A program made the translations under genes and the position numbers. Shown piece by piece: positions 8,143 through 17,149 of a stretch of DNA of 64,000 bases; the first letter of the stretch is position 1, and every line of letters begins with the position of its first letter. This DNA comes from Lachnospira rogosae (GTDB lineage: Bacteria > Bacillota > Clostridia > Lachnospirales > Lachnospiraceae): the NCBI RefSeq assembly GCF_040096455.1, contig NZ_JBBMER010000007.1, positions 62,001-126,000 on the forward strand. Reading direction: 5' to 3'. The notes beneath the pieces were generated by a model, which saw nothing but the letters and a program-made list of their open reading frames with translations, made no database searches and was not told where the DNA came from.

Positions 8143-8762
8143 TATGCATACACCTCCTCTAATTTCTCTACAGCGGCCTTAGTAACAACTAATGTTGTGT
8201 ACTTAAGTACGTCATATGTGTTGATTTCGTTAGTAGCTGTAACCTTAACTGAAGGAATGTTTCTTCCTGAAAGAACTACGTTCTTGTTCTCTCCTTCAAG
8301 AACTACTAATGCGTTTTCAACCTTTAAGTTGTTCATAACTTCTACGAACTTCTTTGTCTTGATTTCATCTAACTTGAACTCATCAAGTACAACGATCTTG
8401 CTTTCTGCAACCTTTGAAGATAATGCAGAGAGAAGAGCGATTCTCTTTTCCTTCTTATTCATCTTGAATGAATAATCTCTTGGCTTTGGTGCAAATACGA
8501 TACCGCCGCCTGTCCACTGTGGAGCTCTTGTAGAACCCTGTCTTGCATGACCAGTTCCCTTCTGTCTCCAAGGTTTTCTTCCGCCACCAGAAACTTCTGA
8601 ACGTGTCTTAGCGCTCTGTGTTCCCTGACGATTATTTGCAAGCTGGTTAACTACTGCCATGTGTACAAGATGTTCATTAACTTCAACACCAAATACTGCA
8701 TCGTTTAATTCGATTGAGCCAACTTCCTTGCCTTCAATATTGTAAACAGATACGTTTGCCAT
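8142..8762 (-). CDS. rplD: 50S ribosomal protein L4
   Basis: L4 lines the exit tunnel, and in E. coli it also represses the S10 operon. The 206-residue product contains the long basic loop that reaches the tunnel (KTRSEVSGGGRKPWRQKGTG, about residues 53-72, followed by RQGSTRAPQWTGGG). It is 28 nt after rplC and overlaps rplW by one base. The structured leaders upstream in this operon make L4 control worth considering. Confidence 0.98.
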   Translation of the reverse strand: MANVSVYNIEGKEVGSIELNDAVFGVEVNEHLVHMAVVNQLANNRQGTQSAKTRSEVSGGGRKPWRQKGTGHARQGSTRAPQWTGGGIVFAPKPRDYSFKMNKKEKRIALLSALSSKVAESKIVVLDEFKLDEIKTKKFVEVMNNLKVENALVVLEGENKNVVLSGRNIPSVKVTATNEINTYDVLKYTTLVVTKAAVEKLEEVYA

Positions 8763-8790
8763 CTGTGTGGTCCTCCTTCCTTAGTAAAAA

Positions 8791-9426
8791 CTACTTGCTA
8801 GCCTTTACTGTTTCTTTCAGTGTTACTAATGATTTCTTAGGTCCAGGTACAGCACCCTTAACTAAGATTACGTTGTTTTCAACATCAACTCTTACTACTT
8901 CAAGATTCTGGATTGTGATTCTCTTAGAACCCATATGTCCAGGCATTCCTTTTCCCTTGAATACTCTACCAGGTGTTGTTGCTGATCCGTTTGAACCCTG
9001 ATGTCTGTGGAACTTAGAACCATGAGCCATAGGTCCTCTTGACTGGCCTAATCTCTTGATTGCGCCCTGGAAACCTTTACCCTTTGAAATAGCAGTTGCA
9101 TCTACCTTATCGCCTGCTGCGAAGATATCAGCTTTGATTTCATCCTTTACTGAGTATTCTGAAGCATTTTCAAACTTGAATTCTCTTAAGAATCTCTTGT
9201 AAGGAACCTCTGCCTTATCAAAATGTCCTTTAACAGGCTTGTTTACTAACTTTTCTCTAATGTCAGCAAAACCAACCTGAACTGCATCGTAACCGTCGTT
9301 CTCTACTGTCTTAACTTGTGTTACAACACAAGGACCAGCCTGAAGAACAGTTACAGGTGTTAAAACACCGTCTTCATTGAAGATTTGAGTCATTCCGACT
9401 TTTGTAGCTAAAATTGCCTTCTTCAT
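8791..9426 (-). CDS. rplC: 50S ribosomal protein L3
   Basis: L3 initiates large-subunit assembly and reaches the peptidyl-transferase centre. The 211-residue product begins MKKAILATKVGMTQIFNEDG and has the conserved loop ISKGKGFQGAIKRLG plus GMPGHMGSKRITIQNLEVVR. The ATG is preceded by AGGAGG. An unusually long 282-nt folded spacer separates it from rpsJ. Confidence 0.98.
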   Translation of the reverse strand: MKKAILATKVGMTQIFNEDGVLTPVTVLQAGPCVVTQVKTVENDGYDAVQVGFADIREKLVNKPVKGHFDKAEVPYKRFLREFKFENASEYSVKDEIKADIFAAGDKVDATAISKGKGFQGAIKRLGQSRGPMAHGSKFHRHQGSNGSATTPGRVFKGKGMPGHMGSKRITIQNLEVVRVDVENNVILVKGAVPGPKKSLVTLKETVKASK

Positions 9427-9708
9427 TGATATTCCTCCTGTTTAATCTACAGCGGACAAGATGATTATGCCGTTTCCGGCGTAATCATCTGGAAGCAAAA
9501 TCCTAGCGGATTTTCTTCCGACTTTAGTCCGGAAGTTTCTATATTATATTGTAATAATATTTTATACGTCATAAGCGCATCCTGTCATCCTAGAACAGCT
9601 AATATAAGTGGAACCCGCACCACTGTGCTACACTTTCGTGTATCGTTACTTCTATATTAAACCCTTAGGATTATTGCTCTTAAATAATAATGAAAAATTG
9701 TGTAATGA
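9427..9708 (-). ncRNA. Folded spacer RNA between rpsJ and rplC
   Basis: This 282-nt spacer inside the S10 operon has no reading frame but many hairpins on the transcript. In order of transcription they are ACAC GAAA GTGT (near 9640), AGTGG/CCACT (near 9615), CTTCCG/CGGAAG (9516-9536), AAAATCC/GGATTTT (near 9500), and GATGATTA/TAATCATC (9451-9480), which ends about 24 nt before the rplC start. Most bacteria have little spacer here. The density of stems suggests a cis-acting element controlling rplC and downstream genes, perhaps bound by a ribosomal protein. That function is inference; I cannot match it to a known family. Confidence 0.5.
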
Positions 9709-10023
9709 TTAGTTCATTACCTTAAGGTTGATGAATACACCAGCTGGCATTTCTAATTTAGATAATGCATCTACAGTCTTCTGAGATGGTGATAATACAT
9801 CGATGAGTCTCTTATGAGTTCTCTGTTCAAACTGTTCTCTTGAATCCTTATACTTGTGAACAGCTCTAAGTATTGTAACTACTTCCTTCTTTGTTGGAAG
9901 AGGTACTGGACCACTCACATTTGCTCCTGTCTTCTTAGCAGTTTCGATGATTTTCTTAGCTGACTGATCGATTAACTGATGATCATAAGCTTTCAGTGTA
10001 ATTCTTATTACCTGATTTGCCAT
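9709..10023 (-). CDS. rpsJ: 30S ribosomal protein S10
   Basis: S10 is part of the small-subunit head and, as NusE, of transcription antitermination complexes with NusB. The 104-residue product has QVIRITLKAYDHQLIDQSAK and GPVPLPTKKEVVTILR, both diagnostic. It is the first gene of the S10 operon here, preceded by an A-rich linker, GGAGGCGAC and a long leader. Confidence 0.99.
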   Translation of the reverse strand: MANQVIRITLKAYDHQLIDQSAKKIIETAKKTGANVSGPVPLPTKKEVVTILRAVHKYKDSREQFEQRTHKRLIDVLSPSQKTVDALSKLEMPAGVFINLKVMN

Positions 10024-10282
10024 AAAAAAAGTCGCCTCCTTCGCACTTTATTGTTTAAGCACGACAAGCGGTGACTGTACACACTCCCACGCGTATCGAG
10101 AAACCGCTATTGGTATATCCCGATTAACCAACGTGTCATTTCTGCATCTTGCAGATGATATTAGGTACAGTGACTTGTCGCCAGATTCTTCGCCGGACTT
10201 GCCGGCCTTGACATTCGCTCCACGGAAAACCTACCCTTACGGATAGCAACCTCACGCTTCTACGCTATCAATGTCACAGCAA
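10024..10282 (-). promoter_or_regulatory. Long folded 5' leader of the S10 operon
   Basis: About 255 nt separate the promoter from rpsJ. The transcript can form two closed multi-branch domains. One is closed by TGACATT/AATGTCA (10209-10215 with 10270-10276), enclosing GATAGC/GCTATC, CTATCC-GTAA-GGGTAG and GCCGG/CCGGC nearby. The other is closed by GACAAG/CTTGTC plus ACTGTAC/GTACAGT (10063-10080 with 10165-10179), enclosing TTGGT/ACCAA and TCTGCA/TGCAGA. S10 operons in other bacteria are controlled through leaders bound by L4, so the same is likely here. The ligand is not shown by the sequence. Confidence 0.65.
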
Positions 10283-10287
10283 GTATT

Positions 10288-10316
10288 AATATACACTACC
10301 CCTACTATAAAATCAA
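10288..10316 (-). promoter_or_regulatory. S10 operon promoter
   Basis: On the minus strand a -35 box TTGATT (10311-10316) and a -10 box TATATT (10288-10293) are separated by exactly 17 bp. This is a good vegetative sigma promoter, with the start expected near 10281. It drives the folded leader and the whole S10-spc operon. Confidence 0.75.
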
Positions 10317-10376
10317 CCAGAAAAATATTATTTTATTGTATTTTTTTAAGTACAATCATATAATATTTCTCTGGTT
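10315..10376 (-). terminator. Long hairpin after the ABC-F gene
   Basis: Two 17-nt arms (10315-10331 and 10360-10376, starting AACCAGA and ending TCTGGTT) pair completely if one G-U pair is allowed. An inner ATTGTA/TACAAT stem (10335-10356) extends the structure. It lies about 90 nt past the stop of the ABC-F gene, and its 3' arm touches the -35 box of the S10 promoter. Most likely it ends upstream transcription and insulates the S10 promoter. The loop is A/U-rich but the following U-run is short. Confidence 0.55.
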
Positions 10377-10467
10377 TAATTATTATCCATTCTAGTTGTT
10401 ATTTATCCACAATATGCTTTATTTAATGAATATTTATAAACATTTCTGCTTTATTTACACACACCTT

Positions 10468-12384
10468 TTACTGGTTTGCAATTCTTTCCGCAAGGTCATT
10501 AAGATATACCCATCTGTCCATCTTTTCCTCAAGCTGTTGTTCTTTTTCAGCCTTCTCCTTAGATAAGTCATTAAGCTTTCCGTAATCAGTTGCACACTTA
10601 GACATCTCTGCATCTATTCTTTCTATATCATTTTCCAATGCCGCTATGTCATCATCAATAGTTTCGTACTCTTTCTGTTCCTTATAAGTAAACTTAAGAC
10701 GTTCGCTTCTTGACTTATTATATTCCTTGCTTGTAAGTGTCTTACTGCCAGATACAGCCTTCTGCACACTATCCGTATCGCCACCTGATACTCTTCCTGC
10801 TGCCGTGCCTCCTGCTGTTACATCTACACCTGCCACTACACTATTACTGCCTAATGATAAATTACTTTTTGAAACTCCATTTTCTGACGCATTATATATA
10901 GAAGAAACACATTTTTCTTTATAGTCTGAATAACCTCCTTCATACTGTGTAAGGTGCCCTCCAGCCTCAAATGCAAATATTCTATCAACCGTCCTGTCGA
11001 GAAAATATCTATCGTGAGAAACAGTAATTACAATTCCTGCAAACCCATCAAGATAATCCTCTAATACTTCAAGCGTTTCAATATCCAGGTCATTGGTTGG
11101 CTCATCAAGTATGAGTACATTAGGTGCACTCATAAGCACACTTAAAAGATACAGTCTTCTCTTTTCTCCTCCAGACAGCTTTCTTATTGGTGTCCACTGC
11201 TGCTTAGGCGGGAACAGGAACTTCTCACACATCTGGCTTGCTGTTGCTTTTCCATCAACCGTCTGCACATACTCGCCTATGCTTCTTACGAACTCAAGCA
11301 CTGTCTGATTCTCATCAAGAGGCTCATTCTCCTGCATAAAATAGCCTATATGAACTGTATCGCCTATCTCAACACTTCCACTGTCAGGCTGTATCTGTCC
11401 TGTTATTATCTTCATAAGTGTAGACTTGCCACAGCCATTGCTTCCAATTATGCCTATTCGGTCATCCCTTAAGAAAATGTATGTAAAATCATTAATGTAT
11501 GTGTGTCCATTATAAGCTTTAGTTATATTGTTAAGTTCTATTGTCTTTCTTCCAAGACGTCTGCTTACAGAGCTCATATCCATAAGGCTTTTGTCAAACT
11601 TAGCTCTTGCCTGTCTTGAAGCTTCTTTCATATCTTCAAAACGATCTATTCTTGCCTGCTGCTTGGTTGAACGTGCCTGACAGCCTCTCCTTATCCACTC
11701 AAGTTCTCTTCTTAATGTGTTCTGTCTTTTAGCCTCTGTAGCTCTTTCCATCTGTTCTCTTTCAGTCTTTAATTCAAGGAATCCTGAATAATTAGATTCA
11801 TAACTGTAAAGATCTGCGTGGTCTATCTCAACTATCTTGTTAGTTACATTGTCAAGGAAATACCTGTCGTGCGTTACCATAAGAAGTTCACCCTTAAATG
11901 CCTTGATATACCGCTCAAGCCACACAACCATATCATTATCCAGATGATTAGTCGGCTCATCAAGTATAAGTACCTCTGTAGGTTCAACTAACACTTTTGC
12001 CAATGCAACCCTCTTTTTCTGTCCACCAGATAGCTTGTCCATAGGAGCATCATATACATCTATGCCCAGCTTATTAAGTATTTCCTTCGCCTTTGGCTCA
12101 TTCGATGAATCTTTGCCACGAAGCACATATGAAAGTACATTTTCATCTTTAATATAATCTGGTGACTGTGCAAGATATGTAACAGTAACTTTTCTTCCTT
12201 TTATAATATTACCCTCATCAGGTTCTTCAATGCCGGCAATTATTTTAAGCAGTGTAGACTTTCCAGTTCCATTAACTCCTATAATTCCGATCTTGTCACC
12301 CTTATTAATCCCAAGTGTGACATTGTCAAGAAGCACTTTCTCACCAAATGCTTTGCTCACTTTTTCAACATTTAATATATTCAC
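10468..12384 (-). CDS. ABC-F family ATPase, Uup-like
   Basis: This is a soluble protein of 638 residues with two ABC domains and no membrane segments, as in the ABC-F translation factors that act on ribosomes. The first domain has Walker A GVNGTGKST, signature LSGGQKKR and Walker B LILDEPTNHLD. The second has GSNGCGKST, LSGGEKRR and LILDEPTNDLD. The basic inter-domain linker (about residues 215-265) contains RRGCQARSTKQQARI. A low-complexity Ser/Gly/Val stretch (about 500-545) leads to a C-terminal coiled-coil (about 565-635), as in Uup, which binds DNA or Holliday junctions in E. coli. A resistance-type ABC-F is less likely because of that C-terminal domain. Confidence 0.88.
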   Translation of the reverse strand: MNILNVEKVSKAFGEKVLLDNVTLGINKGDKIGIIGVNGTGKSTLLKIIAGIEEPDEGNIIKGRKVTVTYLAQSPDYIKDENVLSYVLRGKDSSNEPKAKEILNKLGIDVYDAPMDKLSGGQKKRVALAKVLVEPTEVLILDEPTNHLDNDMVVWLERYIKAFKGELLMVTHDRYFLDNVTNKIVEIDHADLYSYESNYSGFLELKTEREQMERATEAKRQNTLRRELEWIRRGCQARSTKQQARIDRFEDMKEASRQARAKFDKSLMDMSSVSRRLGRKTIELNNITKAYNGHTYINDFTYIFLRDDRIGIIGSNGCGKSTLMKIITGQIQPDSGSVEIGDTVHIGYFMQENEPLDENQTVLEFVRSIGEYVQTVDGKATASQMCEKFLFPPKQQWTPIRKLSGGEKRRLYLLSVLMSAPNVLILDEPTNDLDIETLEVLEDYLDGFAGIVITVSHDRYFLDRTVDRIFAFEAGGHLTQYEGGYSDYKEKCVSSIYNASENGVSKSNLSLGSNSVVAGVDVTAGGTAAGRVSGGDTDSVQKAVSGSKTLTSKEYNKSRSERLKFTYKEQKEYETIDDDIAALENDIERIDAEMSKCATDYGKLNDLSKEKAEKEQQLEEKMDRWVYLNDLAERIANQ

Positions 12385-12423
12385 AATAAAAACCTTCCCT
12401 TATATATAATGATATATGACAGT

Positions 12424-14613
12424 TTAATCATCAAGCTTATAGAATTCCTTCATCTTAGCAGCAAGCTCTGGCTTTTCTTTCTCCAGCCTGCTTATATGTT
12501 CCTTTCTATGCTGTATCATATGAGCATACGCTTCTGGATTGTTCTCTTTAAATCTCTGTAACACTTCTTTTCTATGTTCCCTTAAATGCTTTAACGCATC
12601 CGGATTTAACTTCGCAATCTTAGCCTCAAGCCTTAATCTTCTCTGTTCAATATGCTCCTCTAACTCTTCTGCATTGCTGTTCTGTGCAAGCTCAGATAAG
12701 TGCATTTCAACTCTCTCAAGAAGTTCATCTTCATCAAATAAGCCAATTCTACCCCAGGCATTCTTGCTTTCCGCCTTATCAAGAACATTTTCCGCAAACT
12801 CAGATGACCCCACATCAATACTGCTTGTAATGTCATCTGTAACCTGTACGGCATATTTATCAAGCCATTCTGCGGCGTCCTTGCCAAACGCCCACTCTAT
12901 CTCTGCAAGCCTTTCGTTATCCTCAATAAAATCCTCGTGTACAGCAACCTGCTCAGGACTGCCAACAAGCGGATAAGGCCTGTCAACACCGGCATCTCTT
13001 AAAGCAAGCGATATTGTTCTTCTTGTGACACCTTCCTCAACAAGACAGCCAGCACCCAACTGCCTTAACTGGTCATTTACATGGTCAACGTGCTCAGTTA
13101 TATAAAAATGTATTCCTTTACCCTTTAATATTTTATTAAATGATACAAGCCTGTCTGCTGCTGTTATATCTATGCTTCCGATACCGCTCGCATCAACTAT
13201 TATAATCTTTGTATCATCATTTATGGCATTTTCTATATCCTGCAAAAATGTAGACACATTTGCAAAGAAAAGATTACCACTGAATCTATATAATAATGTG
13301 TGTTCTATCTGCAAAGCGTTCTTGTTACGATTAAGATTATAGAAACCCTCGTGTCCTGGTATACAGCCAAGAAATGATCTTGGAGGAACAACTGCCCTTA
13401 TTATTACAGCTATAAATGAAAGAATAACACCTATAATAACGCCATATATAGTTCCAAATAATAATACGCCAAACATAGCCGCAAGAAATATAAAGAACTC
13501 CGCCCTGTTGACTTTTCTAAGTTTATCAGCAAGCTTATATTCAACTATTCCGATAAGTGCAGCAACGACAATTCCTGTAAGAATAGGCACAGGAAGATAT
13601 TCAAGCACAGGTGTCGCAAAAAGCACGACAACAAGCATTGTAATTGAAGCTGTAACTGACATAAGCTGTGATTTACAGCCAAACTGGTCAGCTATACCTG
13701 TTCTTGATACGCTTCCGTTAAGAGGGCAGCTTCCTGATACCGAAGAAGCTATATTGGCTAAAGAATAAGCAAGCACCTCTCTGTTATTATCAACCTTATA
13801 TCCATATCTGTTAGCATAGTTATTAGTGGCAAGCAGTGTCTGTGCCATAATAACAAGTGCACAGGTAAGTCCAAGTATAATTATATCTGATGTATCTGTC
13901 TTTAATAATGTAAAATCGGGTACCATAAGCTTCGGAAATCCCGAATCAACGTGAGGCAGAAGCTTAACCCCTAATCTGTCAATGTGTAAAAATGCTGTTG
14001 CCATTGCACCAAGCACCATAAGCACAACTGACATTGGAAACTTCGGAATATATTTCTTTGCAACAAGTATAATTACAACTGTTCCAAATCCAAGAACTGC
14101 CGATAACACATTAAAATATTGAAGTTGTCCCCATATGTGGATACCCAGTTCAATAAGTTCTCCTGTACCTGCAGAACCACCAAACAGCTTTGGAACCTGC
14201 ATAAGTATTATTGTAATACCAATTCCACTTATAAAACCTCCCATAACCGGCGTTGATATGTAATTAACTATTCGTCCTGCTTTAATAAGACTGAATATCA
14301 AGAGCCATATTGCAACAACAAATGTAATGACCGGCACAAGCTTCATCGCTTCCTCAGAGCCTGAAGTAACGCCAAGTGCCGATAACGTACCGCCTACAAG
14401 CACCGCCGGCGTTGCATCTACACCAAATACGAACTGTGGTGATGTTGTTGTAAAAGCATATATAAGCACTGGTATAAGCGAACCATACAGTCCATATGCC
14501 GCTGGAAGCCCTGCTATCTGGGCATACCCCATAGATATTGGTATTGACACTAACGCCACAATAATTCCTGCTATAATATCATTCTTTGCTGTTTTAAAAG
14601 ATATATTTTTCAA
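12424..14613 (-). CDS. SulP family anion transporter with STAS domain and C-terminal extension
   Basis: The protein has 729 residues. The first ~400 are a SulP membrane domain with many hydrophobic segments, including GIIVALVSIPISMGYAQIAG, the family signature region. SulP proteins move sulfate, bicarbonate or other anions. A STAS domain follows (about 430-550; IIIVDASGIGSIDITAADRL). After it comes an extension of about 180 residues: an acidic segment with EWAFGKDAAEWLDKYAV, then a charged helical tail with repeated RKE motifs (HLREHRKEVLQRF, HMIQHRKEHISRLEKE). Most SulP proteins stop soon after STAS. The substrate cannot be told from sequence. It stands alone, divergent from the methyltransferase at 14942. 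Confidence 0.88.
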   Translation of the reverse strand: MKNISFKTAKNDIIAGIIVALVSIPISMGYAQIAGLPAAYGLYGSLIPVLIYAFTTTSPQFVFGVDATPAVLVGGTLSALGVTSGSEEAMKLVPVITFVVAIWLLIFSLIKAGRIVNYISTPVMGGFISGIGITIILMQVPKLFGGSAGTGELIELGIHIWGQLQYFNVLSAVLGFGTVVIILVAKKYIPKFPMSVVLMVLGAMATAFLHIDRLGVKLLPHVDSGFPKLMVPDFTLLKTDTSDIIILGLTCALVIMAQTLLATNNYANRYGYKVDNNREVLAYSLANIASSVSGSCPLNGSVSRTGIADQFGCKSQLMSVTASITMLVVVLFATPVLEYLPVPILTGIVVAALIGIVEYKLADKLRKVNRAEFFIFLAAMFGVLLFGTIYGVIIGVILSFIAVIIRAVVPPRSFLGCIPGHEGFYNLNRNKNALQIEHTLLYRFSGNLFFANVSTFLQDIENAINDDTKIIIVDASGIGSIDITAADRLVSFNKILKGKGIHFYITEHVDHVNDQLRQLGAGCLVEEGVTRRTISLALRDAGVDRPYPLVGSPEQVAVHEDFIEDNERLAEIEWAFGKDAAEWLDKYAVQVTDDITSSIDVGSSEFAENVLDKAESKNAWGRIGLFDEDELLERVEMHLSELAQNSNAEELEEHIEQRRLRLEAKIAKLNPDALKHLREHRKEVLQRFKENNPEAYAHMIQHRKEHISRLEKEKPELAAKMKEFYKLDD

Positions 14614-14790
14614 ATGTGCATTTTCCTTTCCTTATATATATTATGCAATTATCAATAGTTACTTTTAACACTAATACCATATAACAATTTATATTTTTTG
14701 TCTGTTATATGTTACAGTAAAATGGTATATTTTTCAAGTTACGCAATATATGCACAACTATACATTTAACATATTACATACCGCCGCACA
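14614..14790. promoter_or_regulatory. Upstream region of the SulP gene with an inverted repeat
   Basis: This A+T-rich divergent region holds no reading frame. CATATAACA (14678-14686) and TGTTATATG (14703-14711) form a perfect 9-bp inverted repeat with a 16-bp spacer, 65 bp before the SulP start. It is a candidate repressor site or transcript hairpin; no regulator is linked. Confidence 0.35.
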
Positions 14791-14864
14791 TTAATTATAT
14801 CCTAATCACTGTATTAAATGATTATTATACACTACCATACGTTAATTATATCCTAATCGCTGTA
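14791..14864. repeat. Direct repeat pair upstream of the methyltransferase gene
   Basis: TTAATTATATCCTAATCACTGTA (14791-14813) recurs at 14842-14864 with one difference, 51 bp apart, which is about five helical turns. The pair lies 80-150 bp before the methyltransferase start and between two divergent genes. It could be a paired regulator site or a chance local duplication. Confidence 0.5.
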
Positions 14865-14941
14865 CTTTTTGATTGCCCCAACCATACAATCTGTTATATA
14901 CTTAATATATATGCTTAAACAAGAAAGGACTTAATTACAAT

Positions 14942-15841
14942 ATGTTTGTTGCAGATAATTGGAAAGATTATGAAGTTATAGATACATCCTGTGGAGAAAA
15001 GCTTGAACGCTGGGGCGATTACATTCTTGTCCGCCCAGACCCACAGGTTATATGGGACACTCCTAAGAACGACAACAGATGGAAACATATGAATGGACAT
15101 TATCACAGAAGCTCTAAGGGAGGCGGCGAATGGGAATTCTTCGACCTGCCACAAAGCTGGACAATAAAATACGAAAGTCCTTCTGTTGATGTTCCTCTTA
15201 CATTTAACTTAAAGCCATTCAGCTTTAAGCACACAGGAATATTCCCTGAGCAGGCAGCCAACTGGGACTGGTTCTCTGAAATTATAAAGAAAGCTAAAGA
15301 TAATGAACCTGACAGACAGATAAAGGTTCTTAACTTGTTTGCCTACACTGGTGGTGCTACTCTTGCCTGTGCAGCCGCTGGTGCTCATGTTACACACGTT
15401 GATGCCTCTAAGGGAATAATTGCGTGGGCTAAAGAAAATGCCACATCATCAGGACTTATTGACAAGCCTATCCGCTGGATAGTCGATGACTGTGTTAAAT
15501 TTGTTGAAAGAGAAATAAGACGTGGCAATCACTACGATGCTATTATTATGGACCCTCCATCATATGGCAGAGGTCCTAAGGGCGAGATATGGAAAATAGA
15601 AGAAGCTATACACCCACTTGTTAAGCTGTGTGCAAAGCTTCTTTCTGACAAGCCATTATTCTTCCTTATCAACTCCTACACAACAGGACTTCAGCCAGCA
15701 GTTCTTACTTATATGTTAAGCACAGAACTTAAAGATTTTGACGGCTACTGTAGTTCTAATGAAGTCGGACTTCCTGTATCCGCTAACGGACTTGTGCTTC
15801 CTTGTGGAGCTTCTGGAAGATGGTGCGGTTCTGAATATTAA
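14942..15841 (+). CDS. Class I SAM-dependent methyltransferase, RlmI/RlmK-like
   Basis: The 299-residue protein has a central SAM-binding Rossmann fold with motif I LNLFAYTGGATL (about 124-135) and the DPPSYGRGPKGE motif (about 203-214) that marks the COG1092 family of 23S rRNA cytosine or guanine methyltransferases. The N-terminal ~120 residues replace the PUA domain of classic RlmI and contain FKHTGIFPEQAANWDW. The target base cannot be decided. The gene is a single-gene unit on the plus strand with AAGGA 12 nt before the ATG, and it is closed by a perfect terminator. Confidence 0.85.
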   Translation: MFVADNWKDYEVIDTSCGEKLERWGDYILVRPDPQVIWDTPKNDNRWKHMNGHYHRSSKGGGEWEFFDLPQSWTIKYESPSVDVPLTFNLKPFSFKHTGIFPEQAANWDWFSEIIKKAKDNEPDRQIKVLNLFAYTGGATLACAAAGAHVTHVDASKGIIAWAKENATSSGLIDKPIRWIVDDCVKFVEREIRRGNHYDAIIMDPPSYGRGPKGEIWKIEEAIHPLVKLCAKLLSDKPLFFLINSYTTGLQPAVLTYMLSTELKDFDGYCSSNEVGLPVSANGLVLPCGASGRWCGSEY

Positions 15842-15850
15842 TTACCAATT

Positions 15851-15881
15851 AAAATGCTGCCATTTTATGTGGCAGCATTTT
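15851..15881. terminator. Bidirectional terminator
   Basis: A perfect 11-bp stem (AAAATGCTGCC/GGCAGCATTTT) with a 9-nt loop lies between the convergent methyltransferase and oxidoreductase genes. The A and T ends serve both directions. Confidence 0.9.
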
Positions 15882-15920
15882 ATACTATATTTTATTATAT
15901 TATTTTTCTTGTATTATTTT

Positions 15921-17081
15921 TTATATATTATTCTTTATGCTCTTTTCCTTCATAATCAGTTCTTCCATAAGTCTGCTATAATCCTCCGCGCCAACCGGAA
16001 GCTTAACCTGGATACCATTACATGCTGAATAATAAGCTCCTGCACACAACATCAGGGAATTGATTCCTTCATCTCCTTTCGCCACAAGATATGTATCATT
16101 ATGTTCTAAGGAAGCTCTGGCAAATCTTTCAAGCAGCTCTGTATATGGCTCTGGTGCCTTTGGAAACTCAATTGTTTCTTTCACATATTGCATATTTTCC
16201 CTTGAATTAACCATCTCCGTTTTTATATACTCTTCTACATCCTGATGTCTTGTTATAGTAAGTGTATTATCTTCAAGCAACAGCTTTGCTTTTGTTCCTA
16301 TTATTTCCAGTCTTTCTTCATGACACGCTTCTCCTGTTGTCAGTACAAATGAAGCCGTCATGCCATTATCATAATCCATAATAATAGTATCTTCATCATC
16401 TACTGCAAAATCATTATATTTGCCAAATGGTATAAGTGCAAACATTCTCTGCGGCATACCAAAAAGATACTGGAACATATCAAGAATATGCTGTCCCTGG
16501 TTAATAAGTGCGCCGCCGCCTTCACCTGTAAAACTACTTCTCCATGCGCCAGAATGATGATAATATGATGTTCTTAAATATCTTGAATTAATAAGATTCA
16601 CCCTTCTTAGTTCTCCCAGCTCACCTGCATCAATCATACTCTTAATCTTCATATACTTAGGATATAATCTCTGATGAAACACCATACCATATATTCTTCC
16701 ACTCTTTTTAGCTGCTTCATTCATAGTAAGTGCTTCTCCTATATCTGATGCTGCCGGCTTATCGCACAAGACATCCTTTCCTAGCGAAAATGCCTGTACC
16801 GCAAGCTTAGCATGCGTTTTATGAGGAGTTGCTATAATTACTGCATCAAATAATGTATCTACATCTTCTGCTTTAAACATATCATCTGCACTTCTGAATA
16901 TTTTCACATATTCACCATCAGTATTTACAAGAGTCTCTCCCCATTCCATAAGTTCATCTCTTCGTATAACTACTGCTGTTAGTTTTATATTGGATACCTC
17001 ACCTGATACTATCATCTGTACATATTTTTTTCCCATATTTCCAACACCTATAAGAGCTGCTCTTAATATTTTATCTGACAT
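15921..17081 (-). CDS. Gfo/Idh/MocA family oxidoreductase
   Basis: This is an NAD(P)-dependent sugar- or polyol-type dehydrogenase of 386 residues. The N-terminal Rossmann motif is LIGVGNMGKKYV, and the characteristic lysine motif is LCDKPAA (about 109-115). The C-terminal alpha/beta domain carries GGGALINQGQHILDMFQYL, where the histidine is the expected active-site position. It is the last gene of a three-gene operon with a second Gfo/Idh/MocA protein and a UPF0303 protein. The substrate is unknown. Confidence 0.88.
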   Translation of the reverse strand: MSDKILRAALIGVGNMGKKYVQMIVSGEVSNIKLTAVVIRRDELMEWGETLVNTDGEYVKIFRSADDMFKAEDVDTLFDAVIIATPHKTHAKLAVQAFSLGKDVLCDKPAASDIGEALTMNEAAKKSGRIYGMVFHQRLYPKYMKIKSMIDAGELGELRRVNLINSRYLRTSYYHHSGAWRSSFTGEGGGALINQGQHILDMFQYLFGMPQRMFALIPFGKYNDFAVDDEDTIIMDYDNGMTASFVLTTGEACHEERLEIIGTKAKLLLEDNTLTITRHQDVEEYIKTEMVNSRENMQYVKETIEFPKAPEPYTELLERFARASLEHNDTYLVAKGDEGINSLMLCAGAYYSACNGIQVKLPVGAEDYSRLMEELIMKEKSIKNNI

Positions 17082-17149
17082 AATATGTAATATTCCTTTC
17101 TACTTCTTTAACAAATATTTTCTGAATTCACAATATATTATTAAGATAT

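Noticed and set aside
10468..12384. ABC-F protein considered as an antibiotic-resistance factor
   Set aside because: The C-terminal coiled-coil and linker point to the Uup group, which are housekeeping ABC-F proteins; no resistance-specific context is present.
14915..15154. Minus-strand frame antisense to the methyltransferase start
   Set aside because: It overlaps a well-supported plus-strand gene and shows no recognisable protein features or ribosome binding site.
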